Shown: positions 1 through 7,054, counted from the stretch's first letter. The stretch: 15,470 bases of DNA from Demequinaceae bacterium UBA4004 (GCA_002384765.1 DGBM01000258.1:5975-21444), one strand, 5' to 3'. The notes: a model not told the origin generated them from the letters alone. Translations and numbers: made by a program.

Positions 1-22
1 TCTGCCATTGAACTACACCCGC
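1..22 (-). tRNA. tRNA-Gly, 5' end only (cut by window edge)
   Basis: Read on the minus strand the first 22 bases give GCGGGTGTAGTTCAATGGCA followed by GA. This is the acceptor 5' strand and D-arm start of a bacterial glycine tRNA, probably the GCC isoacceptor. The anticodon lies outside the window, so the isoacceptor is inferred from family memory. The gene would start at base 22 and run leftward. On the minus strand a TAGACT box (plus positions 45-50) lies 22 bases upstream of the mature 5' end and could be its -10, but no convincing -35 is seen. Confidence 0.8.
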
Positions 23-72
23 GTGCGCCGTCGGCGCGACCACCAGTCTAGGCCACATGCGCCACCCCTCGG

Positions 73-1002
73 CTAAACGTGCGGCTGCGCCACCAGGGTA
101 AACGCGGTCGACCTGGTCTCTCCCGGCTGGACCAGGAATATGCCAGTGCCGTCCTCGTGTGCAGCCTCCCGGTTGAAGCCGTCGTTGACGTGAGTCACCG
201 GCTCCAGCGCGAAGTACGGCACCTCCACCGGCTGGTACACGACCGCATGTTCGAGGAGCGCACCCGCTTCAATGTCGACCGTGAGGGCGCCGGGGTACTC
301 GATCGTGGCGAGGGTCGACGAGGTGCGGCTCGTGTAGCAGGCGTCCATGAACTCTTCGCCCAAGGGCTTCATGTCCCTGAAGTCGATGCGACCGGACACC
401 TCCGTAGCGGGGCCCGTGGGTAGGCATCCCACCACCGGATATGACGTGACGCAGTTGACCTGAAGTCGCGTCGGCTCGCCCGGCGTCGATCCGGGGGCGT
501 TGAGCTCTCGCACAAAGTAGGGGTGGTGCCCCAGGCCAGCCGGGAACGTCTCGTGCGTGTCGTTGGTGATGTCCATGTACCAGGTGAAGCGTTCCGCGTC
601 GAGCTCGTACGTGAAGCGCGCGGTGAACGGCCAGGGGAAGTTGACCCCGTAGACGGCGCGCGATGCGAACTCAAGAGTGACCGAGGTGGCTGACTGTGCC
701 ACCACCGACCACGGGAACTCGAGGCCCGTGCCGTGGATTGCGGTGCCGTCCTCAAAGTTCACGCGCAGCCGGTAGTCCTTGCCCGCCCACGAGAACACGG
801 CGTCGCGAATCCGGTTGGACCACGGCACCAACGGGAACGACGCCGTGGACCAGACGTCGGCGAGGGACTCGTCGGGGGTGGGACGCAGCACGTCCACCCA
901 CGCGCCGCCCACCGACACGCGGCCGAACGCGACGGATCCGCCCGTGGCGGGAACGAGCCCCACCTGCCAAAAATCGTTTTCGAGCGTGACGATGTCGGTC
1001 AT
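73..1002 (-). CDS. aldose 1-epimerase (galactose mutarotase family)
   Basis: This 309-residue cytoplasmic enzyme should interconvert alpha and beta anomers of hexoses such as galactose or glucose. The length is normal for the family. The core motifs are in order: FPLVPWSNRI (NRI at 63-65), IHGTGL with the first catalytic-type His at 90, GLGHHPYF with the second His near 159-160, and ALEPVTHVNDGFN with the probable catalytic Glu at 267. The family shape is closest to the YphB/YihR type of bacterial mutarotase-like proteins, so the exact sugar is unknown. The ATG at 1002 is preceded on the minus strand by CACAAT and six bases, which suggests a leaderless mRNA; no Shine-Dalgarno is visible. The next gene on this strand is the tRNA-Gly. 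No sugar operon partners are present. Confidence 0.9.
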   Translation of the reverse strand: MTDIVTLENDFWQVGLVPATGGSVAFGRVSVGGAWVDVLRPTPDESLADVWSTASFPLVPWSNRIRDAVFSWAGKDYRLRVNFEDGTAIHGTGLEFPWSVVAQSATSVTLEFASRAVYGVNFPWPFTARFTYELDAERFTWYMDITNDTHETFPAGLGHHPYFVRELNAPGSTPGEPTRLQVNCVTSYPVVGCLPTGPATEVSGRIDFRDMKPLGEEFMDACYTSRTSSTLATIEYPGALTVDIEAGALLEHAVVYQPVEVPYFALEPVTHVNDGFNREAAHEDGTGIFLVQPGETRSTAFTLVAQPHV

Positions 1003-1008
1003 GGTGAC

Positions 1009-1014
1009 ATTGTG
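1009..1014 (-). promoter_or_regulatory. possible -10 box of the epimerase gene (leaderless)
   Basis: On the minus strand CACAAT matches TATAAT at four positions and is separated from the ATG by six bases, so transcription would start at or next to the start codon. No good -35 is seen. It is listed mainly because the same geometry recurs at other genes in the window. Confidence 0.3.
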
Positions 1015-1073
1015 GCTGATGGGACCGTCCTCAGCCCTGACCTAGTGCCCGACCATGTCGTGGCGGGCGCACA

Positions 1074-1631
1074 TTAGCGGTCTTGCAGCGCATCGAGGCC
1101 CACCGCGACGGCCTGCAGCAGGCGGGTGTCGTACTCCCCGGCAGCGACGGTGCACTGGTACGTGTCGCGCAGACCCCACTTGCGGACGATCTCCATGACG
1201 GGGCGGCCCTGTGCGGTAAACACGAAGTCATAGGGGATGAAGCCGAGGTCGGTGAAGCGGCGAATGACCGCATACAGCGGCGACTTCTCCTGGCCCCGGG
1301 CCTGTGGCTGACCGGGCTGGTCGATCATCCAGGTGGAGTTGATGAGCGACGCGGCAAAGTCCTTGTGGAACTCGCCGATGGCCTGGCCCGCACCGTCGAA
1401 CACGTCGACCACCGACCTCAGGTCCAGCACGTTGCGAGCCTTGAAGGTGAACAGCACGGTGGTCGTGGAGTCGTCGGTGTAGAAGACGACCTCCTCACGT
1501 AGCTTCATGCGCTTCTGCTGGGCGAAGCCGAGCATCGTCGTCGGTCGCCATGCGGCGTCGACGCTCCAGATCTCGTAGCGGTTGACCATCGCGGTAAAAC
1601 GTTGCTTGATGAGGAAGTTCTGCTCAGTCAT
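1074..1631 (-). CDS. LURP-one-related / scramblase-like (Tubby-C fold) protein
   Basis: This 185-residue protein has no signal peptide or membrane helix and resembles the LURP-one-related family, which shares the Tubby C-terminal beta-barrel fold with phospholipid scramblases. Visible support is the alternating strand pattern, an early KLREEVVFYTD segment, a central GEFHKDFAASL segment and a C-terminal VMEIVRKWGLRDTYQ segment. The last is the basic-aromatic strand typical of the family. Bacterial members have no settled function; binding to lipids or membranes is only a possibility. The ATG at 1631 follows TAACGT by seven bases on the minus strand, so the gene is probably transcribed leaderless from its own promoter. 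It sits 61 bases after the end of the MFS gene. The fold assignment is fairly good, the role unknown. Confidence 0.65.
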   Translation of the reverse strand: MTEQNFLIKQRFTAMVNRYEIWSVDAAWRPTTMLGFAQQKRMKLREEVVFYTDDSTTTVLFTFKARNVLDLRSVVDVFDGAGQAIGEFHKDFAASLINSTWMIDQPGQPQARGQEKSPLYAVIRRFTDLGFIPYDFVFTAQGRPVMEIVRKWGLRDTYQCTVAAGEYDTRLLQAVAVGLDALQDR

Positions 1632-1652
1632 ACCCGCGACGTTAGCGCGGGT
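1632..1652 (-). promoter_or_regulatory. perfect 7-base inverted repeat enclosing a -10 box
   Basis: The arms ACCCGCG (1632-1638) and CGCGGGT (1646-1652) are exact inverted copies around a seven-base centre. Read on the minus strand the centre is CTAACGT, containing a TAACGT -10 box. The proximal arm is exactly the seven bases between that box and the ATG at 1631. The arrangement fits a repressor operator over a leaderless promoter. It could alternatively be a small terminator hairpin for the upstream MFS gene, but there is no T-run on either side. Confidence 0.5.
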
Positions 1653-1692
1653 GTCGCACGCCGCGAGCCAGGCGCCACGGAGCGACTCCCGC

Positions 1693-3021
1693 CTAGACGT
1701 CGGGGTATTGCACCTCGGGGATGGTGGTGACCTTGAGGAACGGACGGCGCGGCGAGAGGGCGACGTCGAGCCGTCCCCGGCTCACCGCTCTCATCACCAC
1801 GGCCGCGACAACGGCGAACGCCGTGACGGAGCCCACCGCTATGGCGAGGCGCGGGCCCAGGTGTTCGCCCACCCAGCCCACAAGCGGTGAGCCCAGGGGG
1901 TTCGCGCCCATCAGCACCATCATGTAGAGCGCCATCACGCGGCCCCTCATGTGGGGAGCCGTGGTGGTCTGGACGGTGGCGTTCGCGGACGTCAGCATCG
2001 TCAACGCCATGAATCCGACCGGGATCCCGGATAACGCGTAGGTCCAGTAGGTGGGCATCAGGGCCATGACACCGCTGGCCACCCCGAATCCGGTGGCGGA
2101 CAGGACGACCAGGCGGGCCGACGGCTCCTTGCGCCGCGCGGCCATGATGGCGCCGGCGAGCGATCCGATCGCGAGAATCGAGCCGAGGATTCCGTAATCC
2201 TGCGGGCCCCGGCCGAACTCGACGCGCGCCATCATGGCGCTCGTGAGTTGGAAGTTCAGGCCGAACGTGGACACCACGCTGACCACCACGAAGATGATCA
2301 TCAGGTCATGTCTGGCGCGCACGTAGCGCAACCCGTCGAGGACTTGCCCGGGCGAGCGCGGGGCGCGCTCCTGGGCGTGAAACTCCGACCCGCGCATCAG
2401 CGCCAGCGCGACGAGGGTCGCGGCGAACGTGGCGCCGTTGATGATGAACACCCACCCGGTGCCCACCGCCGCAATGAGCAGGCCGGCCGCGCCCGGGCCG
2501 ATGAGCCTGGCGGCGTTGAATGACGCCGAGTTGAGGCCCACGGCGTTGGACAACTGGGTGCGTGGCACCAGGTCGCCCACAAAGGTCTGCCGGGCCGGGG
2601 CATCGAAGGCGGTGACCACGCCGAGCGCGAGGGCGAAACCGTACACGTGCATCAACTCGGCGTTGCCCGACAGAACGAGCGCGCCCAGGCCCAGTCCGAG
2701 CGCCCCGGCGGCGGTCTGCGTCACCATCAGCATCTTGCGGTGGTCGACCCTGTCCGCCACTACACCCGTGAATGGCCCCAGCAGCAGAAACGGCACAAAC
2801 TGGAGGCCCGTAGTGATGCCCACGGCAACGCCGGAATCGCGGGTAAGAACCGTCAACACCAACCAGTCCTGGGCGATGCGTTGCATCCAGGTACCGAGGT
2901 TCGACACGAGGGCGCTGGCAAACCAGAGCCGGTAGTTGAAGATGGCGAGCGAGCTGAAGGTGTTTTTCATTTCCGTGATGGAACGGTACGCCTGTTCCCA
3001 GGCACTGCCCGTCCTGCCCAC
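1693..3021 (-). CDS. MFS transporter, MFS_3/DHA3-type exporter
   Basis: This is a 442-residue inner-membrane exporter, probably driven by proton exchange and of unknown substrate. It has about twelve hydrophobic helices. The opening segment NYRLWFASALVSNLGTWMQR followed by IAQDWLVL is characteristic of the MFS_3 (EntS-like/DHA3) group. RVDHRK lies in the loop after helix 2 and MRGRVMALYMM begins the later helices. The GTG at 3021 is preferred because TAGGGT lies seven bases before it on the minus strand and the 17 codons before the next ATG (2970) have high third-position GC. The ATG at 2970 has only a weak GGAA and would give 425 residues. The DUF4386 gene lies 132 bases upstream and the LURP-like gene 61 bases downstream, both on the same strand. 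Neither reveals a substrate. Confidence 0.88.
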   Translation of the reverse strand: MGRTGSAWEQAYRSITEMKNTFSSLAIFNYRLWFASALVSNLGTWMQRIAQDWLVLTVLTRDSGVAVGITTGLQFVPFLLLGPFTGVVADRVDHRKMLMVTQTAAGALGLGLGALVLSGNAELMHVYGFALALGVVTAFDAPARQTFVGDLVPRTQLSNAVGLNSASFNAARLIGPGAAGLLIAAVGTGWVFIINGATFAATLVALALMRGSEFHAQERAPRSPGQVLDGLRYVRARHDLMIIFVVVSVVSTFGLNFQLTSAMMARVEFGRGPQDYGILGSILAIGSLAGAIMAARRKEPSARLVVLSATGFGVASGVMALMPTYWTYALSGIPVGFMALTMLTSANATVQTTTAPHMRGRVMALYMMVLMGANPLGSPLVGWVGEHLGPRLAIAVGSVTAFAVVAAVVMRAVSRGRLDVALSPRRPFLKVTTIPEVQYPDV

Positions 3022-3028
3022 CCCAGAG

Positions 3029-3034
3029 ACCCTA
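3029..3034 (-). promoter_or_regulatory. possible -10 box deciding the GTG start of the MFS gene
   Basis: TAGGGT on the minus strand ends seven bases before the GTG at 3021. This matches the TAnnnT-seven-base geometry at the antiporter, MarR-GNAT, LURP-like and HAD genes. It favours a leaderless start at 3021 over the in-frame ATG at 2970. No clear -35 hexamer is seen; the region where it should lie is taken up by the long inverted repeat. Confidence 0.4.
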
Positions 3035-3117
3035 CGAACCGCTGAAGAGCCCGACGCGCCGGTCTCGTCTGTGGGCGGAGACGATGCTGTCGGCGTGTCG
3101 GGCTCCGCCTGGGTTCG
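3035..3117. repeat. long interrupted inverted repeat between the DUF4386 and MFS genes
   Basis: Nested complementary arms are seen. CGAACC (3035-3040) pairs with GGTTCG (3112-3117). GAGCCCGAC (3047-3055) pairs with GTCGGGCTC (3097-3105). GCGCCG (3056-3061) pairs with CGGCGT (3091-3096, one G-T pair). TCGTCT (3065-3070) pairs with AGACGA (3079-3084) around an eight-base loop. Outer and inner arms are separated by equal six-base gaps. It ends directly behind the predicted -10 of the MFS gene, so it could be a double-site operator. In the DUF4386 transcript it would form a strong stem and could act as a terminator without a U-tract. Confidence 0.55.
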
Positions 3118-3153
3118 CAGCGTTGGGGTGGGCGGCGGTTCGCGCCTCTCCCC

Positions 3154-3681
3154 CTAGGCCGACGGTCGGATGCCCTTGGACAGCAGGTAGCCCACCATCC
3201 AGAGTTCGCCGATGGTGGCGGGGAAGGCGAGTCCCGTGGCGAGGGCGTCGGGCGCATTGGCGATGCCGTACGCCACCAGTCCGCTCAGTACATAGGCGAC
3301 GCCACCGACCACGAGCGTCCAGCCAAGCAACCGCGGGAACCGGGCGGACGTGACGGCCACCCACCCCATCGGGATGAGCCACAAGCCGAAGAACAGGTTG
3401 CCCATGCCCCACGCGTTCACGGACAGCTCGTACATGAGGCCGACGGCGCCGGCTGCGTCGCCGCTGGGGGCCAGGCTCGCATCCGCCGCAATCGAGTTGG
3501 CGGTGGCCATGAAGGCGCCCGATGCCATGATCGCCACCGCGTTCACCATGCCGAACGTCGCGGTGGCGTACGCGGCGGTGGGGTTGAGGGGGCGGAACAG
3601 CGTGTAGAAGTACACGCCGGTGAGGGCTAGCCCTAAGTACCAGGCGCCGGTGGCCCTGGCGGTCTTGATGGTCTCGTTCAT
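3154..3681 (-). CDS. DUF4386 family membrane protein, apparently lacking an internal segment
   Basis: This 175-residue integral membrane protein is of unknown function. The C-terminal two thirds fit DUF4386: a WGMGNLFFGLWLIPMGWV helix, FPRLLGWTLVVGGVAYVLSG, and a closing IGELWMVGYLLSKGI. The N-terminus ARATGAWYLGLALTGV also fits. In usual members, of roughly 220-230 residues, this first helix is followed by a periplasmic stretch and a second helix before the LLRPVN-type motif. Here YTLFRPLNPT follows at once, near residue 25. About 50-60 residues seem to be missing in frame, with the reading frame otherwise clean. The ATG at 3681 has a good ribosome site, GGGAG seven bases upstream. The XRE operon lies 126 bases upstream on the same strand. 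Confidence 0.75.
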   Translation of the reverse strand: MNETIKTARATGAWYLGLALTGVYFYTLFRPLNPTAAYATATFGMVNAVAIMASGAFMATANSIAADASLAPSGDAAGAVGLMYELSVNAWGMGNLFFGLWLIPMGWVAVTSARFPRLLGWTLVVGGVAYVLSGLVAYGIANAPDALATGLAFPATIGELWMVGYLLSKGIRPSA

Positions 3682-3739
3682 GAGAGTTCTCCCATGAGGT
3701 GTGCGTGACGTGATTTTGGGTGAGCGAGGAGGAGGTCTT

Positions 3740-3753
3740 GAGCCTCACGGCTC
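3740..3753 (-). other. small hairpin in the gap between the XRE and DUF4386 genes
   Basis: GAGCC and GGCTC pair over a four-base loop in the 126-base gap (3682-3807). There is no T-run after it, so it is a weak terminator at best. The rest of the gap shows only the GGGAG ribosome site of the DUF4386 gene and purine-rich GGAGGAGG and GGAGGAAGGGG tracts on the plus strand. No clear promoter is visible, so readthrough from the XRE operon is possible. Confidence 0.2.
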
Positions 3754-3807
3754 GTGGACAGGAGGAAGGGGTTCAGCGGAAAGGGAGCGAGGCTCTTGGC
3801 CTAGCGC

Positions 3808-4053
3808 CTATGCGGAGAGTTGATCGTCGGTACCTCCCGCTGAGTACTGGAACACATCGTCGAGAGGCCGCTTGAAGACCCTCGCGATCTCGAAGGCCAT
3901 CTCGAGCGAGGGGGAGTACTTTCCCTGTTCGATCGCGATGACGGTCTGGCGGGTGACCTTGAGGCGCGCCGCCAGATCGGCTTGGGTCATCTCGTCGGAC
4001 TCGAACCGGAGGGCACGAATCCGGTTGGTGACCTTGGTGGGCTTGGGGGGCAT
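3808..4053 (-). CDS. XRE-family (Cro/CI-type) transcriptional regulator, YozG-like
   Basis: This 81-residue DNA-binding protein is a single helix-turn-helix domain. The segment MTQADLAARLKVTRQTVIAI followed by EQGKYSPSL (about 22-50) contains both HTH helices and the typical XRE tail. FEIARVFKRPLDDVFQ closes the domain. The length is normal for the small YozG-like group, which usually sits beside a small membrane protein and is thought to control it. Its ATG lies one base after the TGA of the membrane protein gene, so translation is probably coupled. The likely target is the inverted repeat at 4600-4614 that overlaps the operon's -35, giving autoregulation; this is inferred. The effector signal is unknown. 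Confidence 0.88.
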   Translation of the reverse strand: MPPKPTKVTNRIRALRFESDEMTQADLAARLKVTRQTVIAIEQGKYSPSLEMAFEIARVFKRPLDDVFQYSAGGTDDQLSA

Positions 4054-4054
4054 C

Positions 4055-4549
4055 TCAGAAACCCCGGCGGTAGGCGCGGATCTTGGTGATGGTTTCGAGC
4101 AGCGCTCCGACCGTCCCGGCCAGGAACACGGTGTTGCCGATCCAGAACAGGTCGGCGCCGATCATGGCGAGCACGAGCACCACGAACATCGCGCTGCTGG
4201 CCGCCAGTGCCGCGCGCTGGTCTCCCATCCTCCTGATGTCCTTGTCGCGCTGGTCTCCCTCAAGCTGGCCCTCCGGGTTGATGCCGCGGATGGCCAGGCC
4301 GACCGCGCCGCTCACGGAGCCGACAACCGAGCCGACGATCGTGCCCGCAATCGAGAAGCCCAGGACCCACAGCATCGGCGTGATCCAGGAGACGTCCTCG
4401 ATGGGCTGGCTGACGGCGCGCGGGATGACCACGGCGAAGTATGCGGTGGAGGTGATCACGACGACGGCGAGATACACCCATACGGAGCGCTCCTCGGCGG
4501 TCATGACAACCGGATCGTCGTCACCGGGCTGCCGCGGTTCGTGTGTCAT
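4055..4549 (-). CDS. small multi-helix membrane protein partnered with XRE regulator (DUF2178-like)
   Basis: This 164-residue protein has about four membrane helices: VWVYLAVVVITSTAYFAVVI (about 24-43), a glycine-rich pair-forming stretch around WVLGFSIAGTIVGSVVGSV, FVVLVLAMIGADLFW, and a last helix before the basic tail RAYRRGF. A soluble loop QRDKDIRRMGDQR sits between the second and third helices. It resembles the DERDxxI...G loop of DUF2178-type proteins that often accompany small XRE regulators. The function is unknown; a membrane stress sensor or a target of the regulator is possible. The ATG at 4549 has a ribosome site, GAAGGT, about seven bases upstream. It is the first gene of a two-gene operon with the XRE regulator. 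Confidence 0.75.
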   Translation of the reverse strand: MTHEPRQPGDDDPVVMTAEERSVWVYLAVVVITSTAYFAVVIPRAVSQPIEDVSWITPMLWVLGFSIAGTIVGSVVGSVSGAVGLAIRGINPEGQLEGDQRDKDIRRMGDQRAALAASSAMFVVLVLAMIGADLFWIGNTVFLAGTVGALLETITKIRAYRRGF

Positions 4550-4585
4550 GGTTCAACCTTCGTGTTAAGAATCTTTGACAACACC

Positions 4586-4614
4586 AAGGTACGACATGTT
4601 TGACATCGTGTCAA
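4586..4614 (-). promoter_or_regulatory. sigma-70-type promoter of the membrane protein-XRE operon
   Basis: On the minus strand the -35 is TTGACA (plus 4609-4614, all six consensus bases) and the -10 is TACCTT (plus 4586-4591), separated by exactly 17 bases. Transcription should start near 4579 and give a leader of about 30 bases containing the GAAGGT ribosome site. The surrounding DNA is much more AT-rich than the rest of the window. This is the best conventional promoter here. Confidence 0.7.
4600..4614. promoter_or_regulatory. perfect inverted repeat operator over the -35
   Basis: TTGACA and TGTCAA form a perfect inverted repeat with a three-base spacer, and the minus-strand -35 hexamer is one arm. 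Related TTTGACA (4574-4580) and GTGTCA (4634-4639) half-sites flank it on both sides, as expected for cooperative binding by a small XRE repressor. The assignment to the regulator encoded at 3808-4053 is inferred from position. Confidence 0.6.
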
Positions 4615-4636
4615 TAATTATTTACACGACGATGTG

Positions 4637-5242
4637 TCATATGGTCAGCCCGGGGCTGTGGTTCAGCGTCACCACGCGCGCCCCCAGGAACGCGGCCTCC
4701 GTGGAGTCGTGGGTGATCACAAGAGCGGTGCACCCAGCCAGGCGCTCGCGCACGTAGTCCATGACGGCCGGCTTTGTCCCGGCGTCGAGTCCCGTGAACG
4801 GCTCATCAAGCACCACGAGCTCAGCCTTGACCGCCAGCGCACGGGCGATGGCGACCCGCCGCCGCTGACCGCCGGACAGCTCGCTCACCGGCTTGAACAG
4901 GTCGCCGCTCTTCAGGCCCACCAGGGCAAGTTCCTGCTCTGCCGAATCCCGCTGCTCGCGATCAAGCACGAGCCTCACGTTGGTCACGGCGTCCAGGTGC
5001 GCGCAAAGCCGGTCCTCCTGGAACACGGCGGCCCGGCGCAGTCCCTCCACGCCCGCGACGATGCCCGAGTCGGGTTTCTCGAGCCCGAGCAGCAGTCGCG
5101 CCAGGGTGGTCTTGCCGACGCCGTTGGGCCCGGTCAGCGCCGTCACCGTGTCGGCCTCAAGGGTCAGACCCACGCCCGCGAGCACCCGGTGGTCGCCGTA
5201 CCCCTTGGTGACGCCCTGGAAGATGATGGGACCATGGGTCAT
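4637..5242 (-). CDS. ABC transporter ATP-binding protein, NitT/TauT (SsuB/TauB) class
   Basis: This 201-residue cytoplasmic ATPase energises the permease encoded just upstream. All motifs are present: Walker A GPNGVGKT (38-45), Q-loop FQED with Gln 75, signature LSGGQRRR (122-129), Walker B LVVLDEP (142-148), D-loop GLDA and switch His 178 in ITHD. It is shorter than many SsuB/TauB proteins (about 240-260), lacking a C-terminal extension. The ATG at 5242 is chosen because it overlaps the permease TGA as ATGA. An upstream extension of 32 residues would lie inside the permease and looks non-coding. It is the last gene of the hydrogenase-transporter series and ends 22 bases before the operator of the next operon. 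The substrate is unknown. Confidence 0.93.
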   Translation of the reverse strand: MTHGPIIFQGVTKGYGDHRVLAGVGLTLEADTVTALTGPNGVGKTTLARLLLGLEKPDSGIVAGVEGLRRAAVFQEDRLCAHLDAVTNVRLVLDREQRDSAEQELALVGLKSGDLFKPVSELSGGQRRRVAIARALAVKAELVVLDEPFTGLDAGTKPAVMDYVRERLAGCTALVITHDSTEAAFLGARVVTLNHSPGLTI

Positions 5243-6033
5243 GGCCGGGCCCCGTCCACGCGTCCCGGGACGGACCTCAGGAGCCGCAGCACCACCTTCT
5301 CGCACGCGACGCTGAGCGCCACAATCACCACGGTCCATGCGAACAGATCGACCGAACTGAGGAACACCTTCGCCTCATACAGTTGCTCGCCGATGCTGCC
5401 GCTGGCCACGCCGATTACCTCGGCGGCCACGCCGCTCTTCCACGCCAGGCCCACGCCGATGCGGCAGGCGGCCGCGAAGAACGGCAGCACGGCCGGGACG
5501 TCGATCGCGAGCACGCGGCGCGCCAGCGGAACACGGAACACCTCGGCGGCTTCGAGCAGTGAGCGGTCGCGATGTCTGATGCCGGTGACCACGTTGGTGT
5601 ACATCACCGGAAGCACCATGATGAAGCTCGTGTACATCGGCAGGCTGCTGCTGTCCGTCCACAGCAGCAGCAGGATGATGAAGCTCACCACCGGCGCGCT
5701 GCGGATGGTGGCGATGAGGGGTGACAGCAGGGCATCGACGGCCCGGAACCTTACGGCTGCGGTCGCGGCCAGCGCGCCCACCAGGGCCGCCGCGACAAAG
5801 CCCGCAGCGATGCGGCCGAGAGACCATCCCACGGTGGTCCAGAAGTCGCCGGTGGTGATCAGGTGGCCAAGGCGTGCCACCACGGACACGGGCGAGGCGA
5901 GAAGGAAGTCCTTGTTCACGCTCCACGCGGCAAACTGCCACACGGCGAGCCAGAAGAGGACGGCCACGACCGGGCGGACTGCGCGTCGCGCGCGCGACTC
6001 CGCCCGCCCGTCAACCGCTGAAGTAGAAGTCAT
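5239..6033 (-). CDS. ABC transporter permease, NitT/TauT (SsuC/TauC) class
   Basis: This 264-residue inner-membrane subunit has about six helices, starting at about residue 21. The cytoplasmic coupling loop is recognisable as EAAEVFRVPLARRVLAIDVP (161-180), the EAA motif of binding-protein-dependent permeases, followed by LPFF and an AWKSGVAAEVIG segment typical of the class. The ATG at 6033 lies inside the end of the binding-protein gene (23-base overlap), and its own stop overlaps the ATPase start as ATGA. The three genes are therefore translated together. A start a few codons later is possible because the ribosome site is poor. It should move whatever small ligand the upstream lipoprotein binds. 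Confidence 0.92.
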   Translation of the reverse strand: MTSTSAVDGRAESRARRAVRPVVAVLFWLAVWQFAAWSVNKDFLLASPVSVVARLGHLITTGDFWTTVGWSLGRIAAGFVAAALVGALAATAAVRFRAVDALLSPLIATIRSAPVVSFIILLLLWTDSSSLPMYTSFIMVLPVMYTNVVTGIRHRDRSLLEAAEVFRVPLARRVLAIDVPAVLPFFAAACRIGVGLAWKSGVAAEVIGVASGSIGEQLYEAKVFLSSVDLFAWTVVIVALSVACEKVVLRLLRSVPGRVDGARP

Positions 6034-7054
6034 CCCCGGGCATGCTACCGCCGACCGACTTGGGGTCGGCGTCGAACAGAACCTGCAGGTATCCGGTGAG
6101 CGACGACTTCATCTCGGCACCGGCCACGAACGTGATGTAGCACAACGGGATGGCCTTCTCGGCCAGCGTCGCGTCCGGCACGATCCCCGCGTCGACGATG
6201 AGCGGCGCTGCGGCGGCCGGGCTCGCGTTGACCCACTGCGTGGACGCGTCGTAGTCCGCCATGAACTGTGCCACCGCGTCGGGGTGCTCCGTCGCAAAGG
6301 CGTTGCGCACCACGACCACGCCGGTGATCAGCTGCGAATCGGGGGAAACTGCCGCCCACCGCTCGGTCAGGTCAAGCGCGGTGCGAAGGTCGGGGCTCTT
6401 GGCCTCGGCGATCGTGACGAACGGCTGCGGAAGCACCCCGATCGACCCGGGCGTGGTGGTGAGCTGCGCCACCACCTCGGTGTGCTCGGACAGGTACTGA
6501 ACGTCTACGTCAACCCCAGGCGTGAGCCCGGCCTGCGTGAGCAGGTAGTTGAGCACATACTCGGGCGAGGCGCCCTTGCCGGTGCTGTAGATGGTGCGGC
6601 CCTCGAGGTCGGCAATCGAGCGGACGGTGTCACCCGACTCAACAATGTTGAGCACGCCGAGCGTGTTGATCGCCAGGACGGAGATCTGCGCGTCGGAGCC
6701 CTTGGTCTTGGCGTACAGGACCGCCGCAAGGTTGGACGGAATGAGGGCCATGTCGACGCCGCCCTGCGCGACGAGCGGCACCACCTCGTCGGGCGAGCCG
6801 TACATGGTGACTTGGTAGTCCTCGGCAGCCTTGCCCCGCGCGGCATCGTCCATGAGGCCCACGAGGCCCATCGTGGTGGGGCCCTTCAGGGACGCGATGG
6901 TAACGGTGACGGGCACGGGAGCCGGGGCCGACGACTCCGTCGCCGGTTTGACCGCCTGGTTCGTCGGAGGCGTGACCTCCGCGCCACCCGACGAGCATGC
7001 CGCCAGGATGAGCGCGGCGAGCACGGCGCTCGAGGCGATGAGTGTCTTCTTCAT
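6011..7054 (-). CDS. ABC transporter substrate-binding lipoprotein, NMT1/ThiY/SsuA-like
   Basis: This 347-residue exported lipoprotein begins with MKKTLIASSA, a hydrophobic stretch and a lipobox LAAC placing the lipid-bearing Cys at residue 20. A Ser-Gly and Pro-rich linker follows. The mature part has a type II periplasmic-binding fold. Notable segments are LKGPTTMGLVGLMDD, MALIPSNLAAVLYAKTKG, TLGVLNIVESGD, IYSTGKGASPEYVLNYLL and VLPQPFVTI, with PKSVGG and PGDDFYF near the end. From memory these resemble a binding-protein family common in anaerobic Firmicutes; that is unchecked. The ATG at 7054 has a ribosome site AAGGA four bases upstream; a longer frame reaching 7384 would run into the hydrogenase gene and is rejected. 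The gene starts 43 bases after the hydrogenase stop with no terminator between. The ligand is unknown. Confidence 0.9.
   Translation of the reverse strand: MKKTLIASSAVLAALILAACSSGGAEVTPPTNQAVKPATESSAPAPVPVTVTIASLKGPTTMGLVGLMDDAARGKAAEDYQVTMYGSPDEVVPLVAQGGVDMALIPSNLAAVLYAKTKGSDAQISVLAINTLGVLNIVESGDTVRSIADLEGRTIYSTGKGASPEYVLNYLLTQAGLTPGVDVDVQYLSEHTEVVAQLTTTPGSIGVLPQPFVTIAEAKSPDLRTALDLTERWAAVSPDSQLITGVVVVRNAFATEHPDAVAQFMADYDASTQWVNASPAAAAPLIVDAGIVPDATLAEKAIPLCYITFVAGAEMKSSLTGYLQVLFDADPKSVGGSMPGDDFYFSG

Noticed and set aside
3022..3153. Possible small RNA or gene fragment in the gap containing the inverted repeat
   Set aside because: No promoter, T-run or coding pattern supports an independent transcript. 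It is recorded only as an inverted repeat.
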